64,000 nt of DNA from Epiperipatus broadwayi (lineage: Eukaryota > Onychophora > Udeonychophora > Euonychophora > Peripatidae): positions 6,181,594 through 6,245,593 of the forward strand of contig JAQFVV010012416.1 in NCBI GenBank assembly GCA_028023455.1, in the 5' to 3' direction. Under the pieces are notes generated by a model. It had not been told where the DNA came from. It saw nothing but the letters and a program-made list of their open reading frames with translations, and made no database searches. The translations under genes and the position numbers were made by a program. Shown one piece after another: positions 47,834 through 59,321 of this stretch. Numbering within the stretch: position 1 is the first letter of the stretch; every line of letters begins with the position of its first letter.

Positions 47834-47884
47834 TTAACGCCTTGGAACGTGGATACAATTAGTCATGATGGTTTTGCTAAAACA
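47834..47884 (+). CDS. CDC37: CDC37 exon (MPWN-loop segment)
   Basis: A 51-base exon, phase 0 at both ends, borders gtttatag|TTA and ACA|gtaagt. It encodes LTPWNVDTISHDGFAKT. The PWNVDT-x-S-x-DGF-K core is among the most conserved stretches of Cdc37 (vertebrate MPWNVDTLSKDGFSKS) and lies at the end of the client-kinase-binding N-terminal domain. It follows a 17-kb intron. The next exon, which would start the Hsp90-binding middle domain, was not found up to 64000, so the following intron exceeds 16 kb. Confidence 0.96.
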
Positions 47885-47974
47885 GTAAGTGTAAAATTTA
47901 TTTATTAAAATTTTAATTTTCACAGGTGTCATTCATTCACATATGTAAAAAAATAATTTAAAGTGATCAATTAA

Positions 47975-48118
47975 CAACTTCACGCTCTCATTTTCAAACA
48001 CTTAAGATTTGCCCATATATACATTTGGGTCGAAAAGATAGATGGATTCATTGGATTCATTCTATCTTTTCCCAAAGACTTTATCTTGTGTTTGAAAAAG
48101 TTGGAGTATTCATTTATA
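47975..48118. repeat. 140-bp inverted-repeat element in the intron
   Basis: Two nested pairings: 'ctctcattttcaaacac' with 'gtgtttgaaaaagttggag', and 'tttgggtcgaaaagatagat...ggattc' with 'ggattcattctatcttttcccaaa'. The inner hairpin loop is only about 3 bases. It starts about 90 bp after the donor of the CDC37 exon. It looks like a small MITE. Confidence 0.6.
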
Positions 48119-48745
48119 TAGTGACAACTAGAAAGCGCATGGGCATTAGCTTATTGGCTTATTGGTATTACAGTTTATTTCATTTAAGAAAATTTTACTA
48201 GTATTTTTATTTTTACTTTTTAACAGATTGGTTATTTATAAGCATATGTTTTAATTTTTGTCCTTTTATGTAGTTAGATAAATAATTGTACATCTTTAAA
48301 TTATTCTTTACAATATTATTTTTAAAATATTTGTGAAAGTGCTTGAAACTCTTATTCTCAACTGTCAAGTAAATAAATTTATTTGCAGTTCTCCATTATG
48401 TAGGTACATACTTTTCAGATATGTTTTATACAATTGTAACCAGTGGGTGTATATATATTTTACTGTATGTGCATCTGTGATGTATATGTAATAGAGTATC
48501 ATCTGTACAGCAAAATAGAAAATAATATCAAACTAATCTTTGGTTAGCTGTTGAAAAGTTAAAATGATGCTTGGTTATAAAAGTCATATTAATCTCTCTA
48601 CTCCACCCTCATATTTTTTGTTCCAAATCCAAATCTATTCTTTAGTTCATGATTAATTAAAAACAGATTTCTAAAAATTTAAGAGAAAGTCTTTATGATT
48701 TATTTCTGATGAGGATTGAAATTTCAGAAATTGAAATAAGAAATG

Positions 48746-49204
48746 TTGACAATTTAATTCCTGAAATGGCTGTGTGGTGTTTCCTATGAACTAATTGCAA
48801 CACGTGTAAATTTTAAGGTGATAGAGATAGTTATTAGTTATTGAGAAGACAATAAATATCTGTGTATATACTTTGGTGTAAAAATGGGTCATAAGGCGCT
48901 CATTGTGAGAGACGTTTTGGCCAAAAAAAAAAAAATCAATTACATAACTAGACCATCCTGCCTATTCCATTGACTTAGCTCCCTGTGATTTTTGATTATT
49001 TTCAAATTTAATAACTGCACTAAAAGAATGAAGATTTTTTTACTTTAACTGAAATTCAAAAGAATGTGAGACAGTCGCTCATTAATATTCCTGAAAATGA
49101 ATTCCAGGGGTGCATCCAGAAATGAGACGCCATTTTAATCAGTGTATAGATACACAAGGGTGTTTATTTTATGAAGGTGCATTCTAGAAATTAAATTGTC
49201 ACAT
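48746..49204 (+). mobile_element. mariner-like element, internally deleted (459 bp)
   Basis: Ends TGTTGACAATTTAATTCC and AAATTAAATTGTCACA are inverted repeats matching those at 1087 and 3386. The interior retains about 100 bp of 5' end joined to the transposase C-terminal region (Y-x-LP-x-DFDY remnants near 48970, an FNQCI-like CIQK...V remnant near 49110-49160). It has the same internal deletion as the copy at 1087-3386, but no LINE inside it. Confidence 0.75.
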
Positions 49205-49302
49205 CTGTAGTATTCATATGCTTTAACTTTTTAGTAATTTAGTAGATGAGAATCCTGGGAACTTTATATAAATAGATAATTAGGAATATTCTAGTAGAAG
49301 AG

Positions 49303-51115
49303 TGGGCTAACTATGGACTACAAGCCACATGCAGCCCATGACAATGGTTTGGGCGGCTTGCAGCCCATATACAATTATAAATTATTTTTTTTCAATTTTA
49401 ACAAAAATGTTAAATTATATAAACAATCAATATTTGATATAATAATCAATCTAAATGAAATTGAAACAAACAACCAGATCTCAATAAGAGATGAAAGCCA
49501 GGTTGATAATTAAATAATTGTAAATATAATTAGTTATTTGTTTCAATTTTATTTAGATTGATTATTATATTAAGTATATATCTATAACAACATTGTGGAC
49601 AAATAATTTTTTATGTTGGATATTTAGCCATTATATATATATATATATAAACAATATTTGTTTGGTAGCATAATATTTTAGTGTAGATAATATTGAAAAC
49701 AATAACTTGCATAGAAAAAAGTAAAAAAATAAATAAATTTTATTCTAAAAATAGTTTTTTGAATAATCTTTTTCATAAAATGCACGTCATGAAATACTTG
49801 TAAAAAAATTTTTATATTTCAAAAACAATGCATTTTATAAAAAATGCTTCAAACAAAACTTACTGGTTTATATCTTTACTTTAATTATTGTCAAAATTTT
49901 TCATAAAGTTGTGATGAAGTGTAAGTTCTGCCAATCCTTTAATATATTTTGAAAGCAATGAATTTTACAGAAAATTGTTTCAAATAAAAATGTTTTAAAT
50001 CTGAGCATTTTTTGTCAAATGAATTTTTTAAAGTCACAGTTTTTTTGAGTATTATGTCAAACCTGAAATTTCCATTTATTGTTATCAATGATAGACATGT
50101 ACGTAAGCTCTCAAAGATTGTAGCATCAAAATTTCATTGCAAAATTTTATTTTGATCTCAAGTTATCATGGGAACAAAATTCAGTTACATATAACGTATA
50201 CACACATCTATCCTATATAAATACAAATCAGTGCTAGAAAGTTTCAACAGTGCTTCCTGTATTTAAAAACACTCTGAATCATGGGAACTTAAGTAAAAGG
50301 AAATCCTCTTACCTAATAGATTGCAAGTTCTTAAATATATTGATTTCAAGACTATTCTAAACGTAAGTGTTAATATAAATAAGCTGAGATCTTAAAAGCT
50401 ATTAAAGAAACATTGTATGTTCTAATTCTAAAAAGCAATTAATAAATAATCAGTTCACGCTTTGAAAAAACTGCAAACATAACTTTAAGAATAAATTAAA
50501 GATTGCATAATGCTCATTGAAACTCACATATAGTAAATGAAAACAAATCAATACTAGAAAGTTTCAATAGCACTACCTGTATTTAGAAATGCAGTCTGAA
50601 TCAAGGTAACATAGGTAAAAGGACATTTTCTTATCTAATACCTTTCAAGTTCTTAAGTATATTGACTGCATGACTATTCTGAACACAATCACTAATTTAA
50701 ATAAGCTCAGATCTTAAAAAAACTATCAAACATCATATAATTAATAATCAATTTATGCATTGAAAAAACTCCAAACATAATTATATAAGAATATATTAAA
50801 GGTTGAAACTTTCTTGCATTGGTTTACATTCATTTACTATATTTGAGATTCATTTAGCATTATGCAATTCTTAATTTAGACACACTGGACATCATCTTAA
50901 AATAGCCCAAAATGAATTTTAAAAACTCTACTTCATGAAAATTTGTTAAAATAAAATAGAAAGTCAGTTTCCAGCATGATCACAATACTTTGCTTTACTA
51001 AATAATTAACTCTTGTAATAGAAAGTAAAAACTTTTTTTTTTTTTACATGTGGCCTGCTAGAGATCTTTTAGAAGACCATGTGGCTTATAATCACTGTCT
51101 TTGGTTGTATAGCAT
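49303..51115. mobile_element. hAT-like element with decayed termini
   Basis: The left end (gggctaactatggactacaagccacatgcagccc) and right end (gggctgca-poor, but ...acatgtggcctgc ... ccatgtggcttataatcactg) are partly inverted. The shared core is AAGCCACATG. 'Cagcccatg' and 'gtggcctgctag' strings recall non-coding ends of hAT-family repeats. There is no target duplication that I can confirm and no transposase domain. Its centre holds a tandem duplication (50222-50810). Confidence 0.4.
50222..50810. repeat. tandem duplication, about 320-bp unit x 2
   Basis: Copy one begins 'aaatcagtgctagaaagttt' (about 50225) and copy two 'aaatcaatactagaaagttt' (about 50546). Both run through 'gcttcctgtattta', 'aagttcttaa-tatattga', 'ataagct-agatcttaaa' and 'ttgaaaaaactgcaaacata'. 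Similarity looks around 80%. Further on, part of it appears inverted near 50825-50870 (tttactatatttgagattcattt). Confidence 0.75.
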
Positions 51116-54100
51116 AGAATATAATCATTATATTGTTCCATAGTCTCTCATATTAAGGCTTAGAAGACAATATAATTTTATAAAGCATTTCCAAGCTGAT
51201 TTTCTGACTGAAGTTTGTATAAAATAGGTATACATATATTTTGTCATTATTCTTATTCAGGAATAAAGATATCAAGTTGTATAAACAGATGGAAGTACTC
51301 TCACACATGAAACAACTAATTTTATACAGAAATAAAGAATAGAAATATAAATTTAATATTATTACATTAAAATATTTTAAAGTAAAGCAATTACATTTTT
51401 ATTTAGGATGGAACAAACAGTTGTTACATTTTATATTTGGTTGTGGGTGTAAGCTTACGTATTTAGATTTAGCAAAGATTGATTTAATTTTCTAGAATAT
51501 TTATTAAGTAATGTTATTTATTAAAAAAATCAATTTAAGTTGAATTGAAAAAAATATCTGAGAACTTTATAGTTTTATGATTGATTTATTTTAAATAAAT
51601 GTTTTTAATATTATTTTAAAACTCGGAAATAAAAATAAAGCAATTGAAAAAAACTGAAATTATTATTTCTTTTTTTTCTTCATTTTTAAATGGTGTTTCT
51701 AAAGTTTTACTGCCGTGATTCATATAATCTTAATGTCCAACATTTACCTGGTAATAATCATGCCAACTTCTTCCATGTTTTCCTCAGAAAACCAAGAAAT
51801 CCTAATGCTTAATGGGAAATATATTGAATCAGACATCAATTTATCAAATTGGTATAAAAGTTGAAATCTTCATAAATTTTTTATTGCCATCAGAGATCAA
51901 ATTTTTCAAATAGCCATTTTGGTTGCCATTTACATGATGATCGGCTAAGCTAAATGGCTAGGCATTTTGCTTTGCTGATTAAAAAATAACTTCTTCTCAT
52001 TATACTAGGAAATTATGAACAACAATTAAATAAACCAGAAACCATTATTGATTGATTAATTAATTCTTTATTTGAAGAAATCACATTTATTACAGTCAAC
52101 TGTTAGTGGGAAAATGTACAAATTGACTTATAGAATGCTGTCTCAATACTTCAGCAATAAATTGCTGATTTTTTCAATTGGAAGAAATAGTAAATACTTG
52201 ATATAATTAGAAAATTATATTTGCTAATTTCATATAATTTGCTGAAGTTTATTTTAATATATTGTAAAATAATTGGGCATTTTTGTCTCAATGTTGTGAA
52301 TTTGTCTCGTCCTTAATTATGGAAGGAAAAACTTAAAATTTTTCAACTTGAATATGTCTCCATATTGAAGAAAAGCTTACTTTTAATTTTCTGTTAACCA
52401 CATGAATTAAAGATCTATAAATAAATGGATTAGTTCTGAAAGAAGTACTGAATGCTAATCCTTTGAATAAAATGATAACATTTTTTTTAATGTATTAAAT
52501 TGTTGCATATAATAAATTATGAATTTTTTCCCAGTGCTTAAAGAAATGCATTCTGGATTATCAATGTTAAATATTTAAATACCATTCATAAATTATGGAT
52601 TATCAATGCAAATATTAAATATAATAAACATCGAATTAATGAGGAGTAACATGTTAAACATAGCTTATCTTGAATTAACAAGTATGCTGAAAGGAAGTTA
52701 TTAATCTTAATATTGTGCTCCAGAAAGGATTATATTACAAAATGAAATTAATTAACTTTATATCATGTTTGATGTATTATTTTAAAAGTGCTTTAAATTC
52801 CCAAGAACTTTGGAGTATTTTTCAAATATCAATATTTCATTGGGATAAATTTTAAATTGTCATAACTGTTGGAGGATTTGCATTTTCTCATAATTGTTTC
52901 TTTCTTAATTAGTTAATATTATTGCTGTTATTAATGTAATAAATTTTTCTCAGATATTACTATGCTTACATACAGATATTATTTTTATTTAATATTATTA
53001 TTGGTGGTATTGGATAGGATTAAATGTGATTTATCTTAGGTTTAGGTTGTATAAATGTAATTAACTATTAAACTTATGTAAAACTTTGCTATATTGCAAT
53101 TATTGTATGTTTTATGGGTTTTTAAGTTTCAACCTCAAAGTTAAATGGAGTTAATTTAGATGAATAGATCTATAATATTTTATGCATTACTTTTGTATAT
53201 TACGTAGTATGTAACCAGATATCCTAATATTCTAGTTATATTTTGTTAATAGAATAGCAATCCTAATGTTTAAGCCTGCAAATGAATCCAGTAAAGGGAT
53301 CTTGAGATGAAATAAATAAGCCTGATGTAAATATCATTTAGATATGCTAAGCAATGATTGTACTTGCTTCTTTCAAAAGAGGAATAACTTCTCCAGCATT
53401 ATTGAGATTGATTAATAGTTGATTAGTTAGTGAAACAAGTAATCAAGAACCACATAGAGCATTTATCATTGATCATTATGATGATGATTATTATCCTCTA
53501 GTATTTGAATTGAGGATTTTTTTATTTAATAATAAACAATATATTCCTATTTAATGTTAGTAACCTAACAACACTGTCTGATAATACATTTTTCATATCC
53601 CAGTTCAAATTAGATTTATATAACAAATATTAATATTTATTAAACATTTTAGATAATTTTCTTATTGGTATTATTCGTTTTTATCATTTATTTTATATGT
53701 AATAAAGTAATTGTTAATTTTTAATATTTTTTCTTTTGTTGTTATTATATACTAAATAAACTTCCCCATTTATATATCAGCCATTATACACAAATCTAGC
53801 TCATAAGAACACAAGCTCTATAACTTATGGTGAGCAAGCGATGATGCAATACAATTTTTAACAATTGAATAAAAGTTTATTAACAATAAAAAAAAATGAA
53901 ATTAATGTCTCTAGAATATAACTACAATTAGAAGCTTCTGATTTTGATTAATATGTAATAAAAAATTATCATATTGTCATTTACATATATGTGATTTACA
54001 AAATTACTATATACAATTCAAGTTATTACATTATGATTTACATTTATTTTTAGCACAATAGCTTAAATGGCTGATTAAATTTATTATGATTTACATGATT

Positions 54101-54915
54101 AATACATTAAGTTTATTTAAAACCCATTTAGCACATAGGCCTGTGGCTTAAATTGACATTTAATAATAAAATTTAAAAATTTCATAATTAATTTCATTTA
54201 AAAACTATACATAAAATTCACACATATATGTGCATCTATGAACTATAGATGATATGAATTAATATTATTAACTAGTCTTTTTTTACAGTCAATAAAGGTA
54301 TTTTCTTTTTCCTTTAAAAAAAAAAAAATAAAGTCAATTTTTTTGACAGGTAAACTCAAAAGTTTTTTTTTTATGACAGGTTACTTTCAATTAATTAATT
54401 ACATCTTTAAATTAATCTAAAAAAAATTTTGGTCTTTTTCTTTTTTCAAAATAAATTGTCCATGAATCAATCATTACTTTTAGATTTTAATTCAATTCAA
54501 GCAAAATTATTTATAATTTCATTTTCATCATATATAATGCTACTCACCATTGTATATACATTTATTTATGTTTCTCTTTGTGAGTTGGTCTTGATGAGAC
54601 AGTTATAGTCCAGGATTGTCATAATCTGGAAGGTATAATTCAGGTAAAATGTTGACATTCAATCAGTACTCTTTGTGTCTAGGATTTGATGAGCTTTAGG
54701 TCAGCAATCTGTTTTGTCCACATTTAAGACTTTAGAGATAGAGAAGTGGGTCTTCCTTCTAAGTTCCAAATTCCAATATAGTGAATCAGCAGCGGCTGCC
54801 TCCTGTTTTGACTTCAGCTATATCTTGATGGAAGCCATCAGTATAGCTCTAAAAACCATCTCTGCAGTTAGTTATTCTTACTGCCAACTGTTTCTCAAAA
54901 ATACTATTAGTCCAC
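51116..54915. other. CDC37 intron, no named element
   Basis: Nearly 4 kb of AT-rich DNA. I looked for the next CDC37 exon (expected motifs KYEDSQKYL and LVCEETANYLV) and saw neither. No transposon ends were recognised. Confidence 0.5.
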
Positions 54916-55115
54916 TCTAACCAAAAACTAAAAACCAGACTGCAGCTGACCAATTTGGTCACTGCTTCTCAAAATATTAAACCAGAATCTGCAGCTGGCC
55001 AATTCTCAAAATATTAAGAAAAGAACTGTCTTCAAAAAAAATTACTATCCTAGCTTTGCAGCCAGCCTATTTGGCTACTGCTTCACAAAATATTAAAACC
55101 AGACTCTTGTGGCCA
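54916..55115. repeat. irregular tandem repeat, about 50-bp unit
   Basis: The phrase 'accagactgcagctgaccaa' followed by 'tttggtcactgcttctcaaaatatta' recurs about four times (about 54935, 54975, 55055, 55090) with gaps and changes. The open frame 54714-54920 just upstream also contains 'ctgccaactgtttctcaaaaatacta', a more distant unit. Confidence 0.6.
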
Positions 55116-56000
55116 GCTCTTACATAAACTGAAAGTCAAACTGAATTGATATTTTTATCAGCCCTTTTACCGAATCATCTGAGATGATAAAAGCACCTTA
55201 ATTGAAAACAGAGTTTTCTCTTTCTAATTCTTATTTCTTAAGGTGATGAAAACATAGTAACTGAAAACAGTTTTTTTCTGTCCAATCTTTATATTGATTA
55301 AAATCAATTTTAATCTTTTCAAATCACTTTTAATTACAAGCTATTTTTGGAAGCAACTTTGAAATTTTATCAAAGGTGTGATCTACATGTTTTTACTTTA
55401 ATCCTTTGGAATTTTTAATCTATAAAGATTTCTAAAAATAGATAAAAGAAATGTATACAAGCATTATTTCAAAAACAAATCATGCTTGTTTTCAAATTCA
55501 AAATCAGAATTTTTAAATGTTTTAATTTATAATAAAATTCTGTTTTAAATTCAGAGTTATTTAACCCTTTATTTATTGTTTTTATTCTATGTGAAATGTA
55601 GAAAATATCTATAAAAATTTATATCTGTTGTTTATTTCTATTTTTCCTTTCAACTTTATATATATTTGTGCACACACACTATACTATTGTGTGCTGTATA
55701 ATAGACCTGTTATAATATATATATAATAATAATTAATAAAAATGAGGAGATAATGTCGATTAAATAGAGAAACTTTAACCTTTGTTGTTACCAAGAAATT
55801 CTTAATTATTACTAATTGACAATTTCTGAGGTTAAAATAGTTTTACTCGTAAACTTATAATAGCTTCTTTGTTGGATGTATTTTGTTGAAGAAAAATTTA
55901 ATGGATGTTATCTCTTTATTATAAATCCATAGAAACAATTAATTCTATATATATAATTAACCTATTCATTCAGTATATTGAATGTTTATTATCGTAAATA
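55116..56000. other. intron sequence, nothing recognised
   Basis: AT-rich, with no clear repeat ends or coding remains. Confidence 0.5.
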
Positions 56001-56002
56001 GA

Positions 56003-56575
56003 GGAATCATCATCATCTTCAATCATTACCAACCCACTACAGGATGAAGGTCTCTCCAAATTCAATCCATCTTGTCTGATCTCTAACTCTCTTTTCCACA
56101 TCAACATTGCACACTTTCTTATTTCGTCCATCTATCTCATGTTTGGTCTCTTTCTGAGTCTTTTGCAGTTTCTTGGAATCCAATTTAAGATTTCAATTGT
56201 CCATCTATTATCATCTCTTCTAACAATACATCTAGCTCAACTCCACTTCAGTCTTTTAAAATCTACCTGTTTGTTCCCTTACCCATGTATTCCATTTTCA
56301 ATTTCTTCTTGTTACTTCTAATATACATCTCTCCATACTTTTTGAGTGGTCTAAAAACTCTATTATTGCTCTTCTATTAAGTGCTCAAGTCTCAGATCCA
56401 TAAATAAGAACTGGTAAAACATATTTATTAAAATCTTTCCTTTTCAAACACATTGGCAAATTTCCTTTTAATATTAAGTTATTTCTACCAAAGCACTCAA
56501 ACCAAGTTTAATTCTATGATTATTTTCGTCCATTATGTTTTAATCTGCAATAATAATCTGACCAAGGGATTTAAA
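56003..56575 (-). mobile_element. 3' end of an RTE-type LINE
   Basis: Minus-strand copy of the RTE C-terminus and 3' tail. The tail appears as 'aatcatcatcatcttcaatc' at 56006. Then come counterparts of ERCMLG (tccatactttttgagtggtc), LTYGSETW and KLGW...FGRNNL found in the copies at 4962 and 32245. Truncated at about 56575, just after the DQIIN equivalent. Multiple frameshifts. Confidence 0.85.
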
Positions 56576-57278
56576 AAATATTTAACATTTGTTTTTGGAA
56601 TCATATAATGCAGCTATTAATTATATTAAATTCTACTTATCTTTATACAAATAATAGATTTGATGTATTATTATCCAATGCTTGTAGCTACTCACTGACA
56701 ACTTGAAAGGCATCTTATAGGTGAATCAATTAATATGGCATTATCCCCATGTCCTGATGATGATTAAAAAATAATGTTCAGATGACGACAAATAAGCATA
56801 AAGACCTACCTTCACCTAGTTAATTTAAACAAGTTTATGTTAAACTAGAATTTAATCAAAGCCTGATAAAATTTCACAATATTCAAAAAAATGAGTTCTA
56901 TTGTCTTTATTCTAGAGTCATCTATTGTAAATATGAGGAATCAGTGATTACTAAATGTGTTGGTGTTAACATTCCTAAACAACAACAACAAAAAAAGGCC
57001 TACATTTAGAAAAGAATTGGAAGTTACTACAATATATATATATATATATATTCAATTACTGATTGATGTCAGACCTACATAACTATATAAGCATATTGGC
57101 TTACATTCAAATCCTTATCAAGATTTTTTGAATTTCAGGCTTTTGTTAACTTAATCACAGGAGAAAATCTGATGCATAATTGCATTCCAGATTGAATTCT
57201 ATATCCTCACTGATTAAACTAAATGCTAAAAATCAATCTGGGATTAGGAATATTAGCACAGCACAAATATAAATATAT
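56576..57278. other. AT-rich sequence between elements
   Basis: Nothing recognised apart from an (AT)n run near 57033-57050. Confidence 0.5.
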
Positions 57279-58963
57279 TGTACTGGGTCGAACCGCTGAA
57301 ACCACTTACTTACACGTATATAAGTTTTAGTCAGTTTCAAACTCCTTCATAATACATTTATAATCTTATAAAGGTTACGTGAACGAACCGGCACATTCGA
57401 GCAAAATGGGAGATCTTATTGATAGCTTTAACTATCAACAATGGCCCATCTCGGCTGCTAGATTCAAACCCCTACTATCCAAATACTTTATTTGTTTTGG
57501 GGCAAACCCCGGGGCACCAGCTAGTCTGAAGACTAACGTATTCGGGCAGTAGGCTCATAATCCAGCGCTCGAAACATTCCCTTAAATTAGCTCAGTCTAA
57601 TTTTATTCAATAACAAATTATACAAAATTGGTTGTGGAAAGAATTAATAAAAGGTTGGTAAAAAGAATTGACCGACAAATAAAGTTTAAGTTTTAAAGAC
57701 AATTTATTAACTAACATTAAATAATCTTAAACATTCTATAAATTTAATATAATACACACACATTTTAAATTAACATTTCTAAATTAGTTTAAATATTCTT
57801 GTAGATTTTAATAGTAGAACACTGGTATTTATATAATTTAACAAATAACACTGATATAATGATCACGCACATATTAACTCATAATAATAAAGCATTAATA
57901 GCATTTGAAACTTAAACACACATATCAATAGTTCATTTTATGTATGATAGAGTTCATATAATTTGAATCTTGAATATTTATGAATTACAGCGGTGGCTAC
58001 TACGTATAAATGATAATAAATAAATGTTTACCTAGGATTTTTGGAACGGGGATATTGCTTGTTGTTGAATGCTTCTGCTGCTTCTGATGGATTATATCTA
58101 ACCAGTTAGATTTGGACGTTTCCTGAAGAGATTTTATGCGAAACCATTTGCTTTATACTTGAAGACAGTTGGACGTTTGACGGAGGATTTCTGAGTTGTT
58201 ATGCAGACATTATTTCTCAGGCAGGTTTTGATGATCTTGTTGGACTAAAAAGGCTGGAGCATGAGCGTATATTTCCAAAAGCTGCTCAACAATGCATGTT
58301 TGTTTCTGGATTCATAATAGAAATGCACTGTTATCTCAAACTGGAACAAGACTGTCACTGCCAACTAGACTGAATAAAACTCTTAACTGATTGTCCGATA
58401 AAATATTCCGTATTTATACCGACAAAGTGTTTTCCTTTTGATATCCTCCGGCAAATATCTGTTGTCGAAATTCTTTAGCAATTAATCCTAAGACAACGTA
58501 TTTTTTGATTGATTGTTTAATTAGTAGTAGCTATTTCAAAATGTGTTGTTTTCATATCTTTAATTAGTAGCGCATCGCTGTGTTTTTTTTTTTTTAAATA
58601 CATTTTTCATTTATTTATAATATTTAATACTGATACATTTTTTTTACATTCGCACGCACATATATAATTTTACTCTACACATCAAAACTAGTTTTAAGAT
58701 TATTTTTCTTCTTTAATTTAAATGAAAAGATTTATATATTTTTTTAAAGCTTTTAAATTGTATTTCACTAATAATAATAAACTCTTTACTTCCTTTTTAT
58801 AAAACCTTCAGTTTAACTTTAAGAAAAACCCCTTCCCACTTTAAATCAATGATTTTTCAACTTTTATTTCAAACTCTTTTGCGAAAGATTTTTTTGTTTT
58901 AATAATTTTTTTACGACAAAATTATTTTATATACATGTGCCAATTTGGCCTTGGCACATTACA
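57279..58963 (-). mobile_element. candidate LTR (minus orientation) of an LTR retrotransposon
   Basis: The right edge is marked by a polypurine tract followed by TG. Read on the minus strand: AAAACGGAGGGGGG then TGTAATGTGCCAAGGCC (tract 58964-58977, LTR start 58963). On the same strand, a TATA box GGTATAAATACGG lies at 58420-58409. The left edge would be ...GGTTCGACCCAGTACA at 57279. Length is about 1.7 kb. A polypurine tract abutting TG plus an internal TATA box is the standard LTR arrangement. No second identical LTR is visible, so the boundary at 57279 is inferred. Confidence 0.45.
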
Positions 58964-59033
58964 CCCCCCTCCGTTTTAGAGTAAAATGCGTCATTTTTGA
59001 CCATTTTATCTCTTGCAATTTTAATTCTTAACT

Positions 59034-59321
59034 CTAAAGATTTATAATTTTAGATAATTCATACACATGTGTATACGTGCAGCATAATTCTACACCTACT
59101 AATATTCTAGATATCGAGTTATTACTGGACTTGCTTACAGGGAATCTATAATAAATAAATCCCTTTTTGCACGCATCATAAGGTGCAGCAGTACCAAGAA
59201 AATAACCTAAAAGGATATCTGGATAAATACATTTAAGATACTCATCATAAGGTATCGTATTTACTGAATATTTCCAGTGTATGTGCGCATATATACTGTA
59301 CCGGTCGAAACCCACCACCAC
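59034..59321 (-). other. 95-codon open frame next to the polypurine tract, unknown
   Basis: An open frame starting MVVGFDRYSIYAH and ending ELSKIINL, between the polypurine tract (58964-58977) and a second LTR-like end (TGTACCGGTCGAA at 59297). I recognise no domain. It could be chance. Its first codons overlap the LTR-like end, which argues against a gene. Confidence 0.2.
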
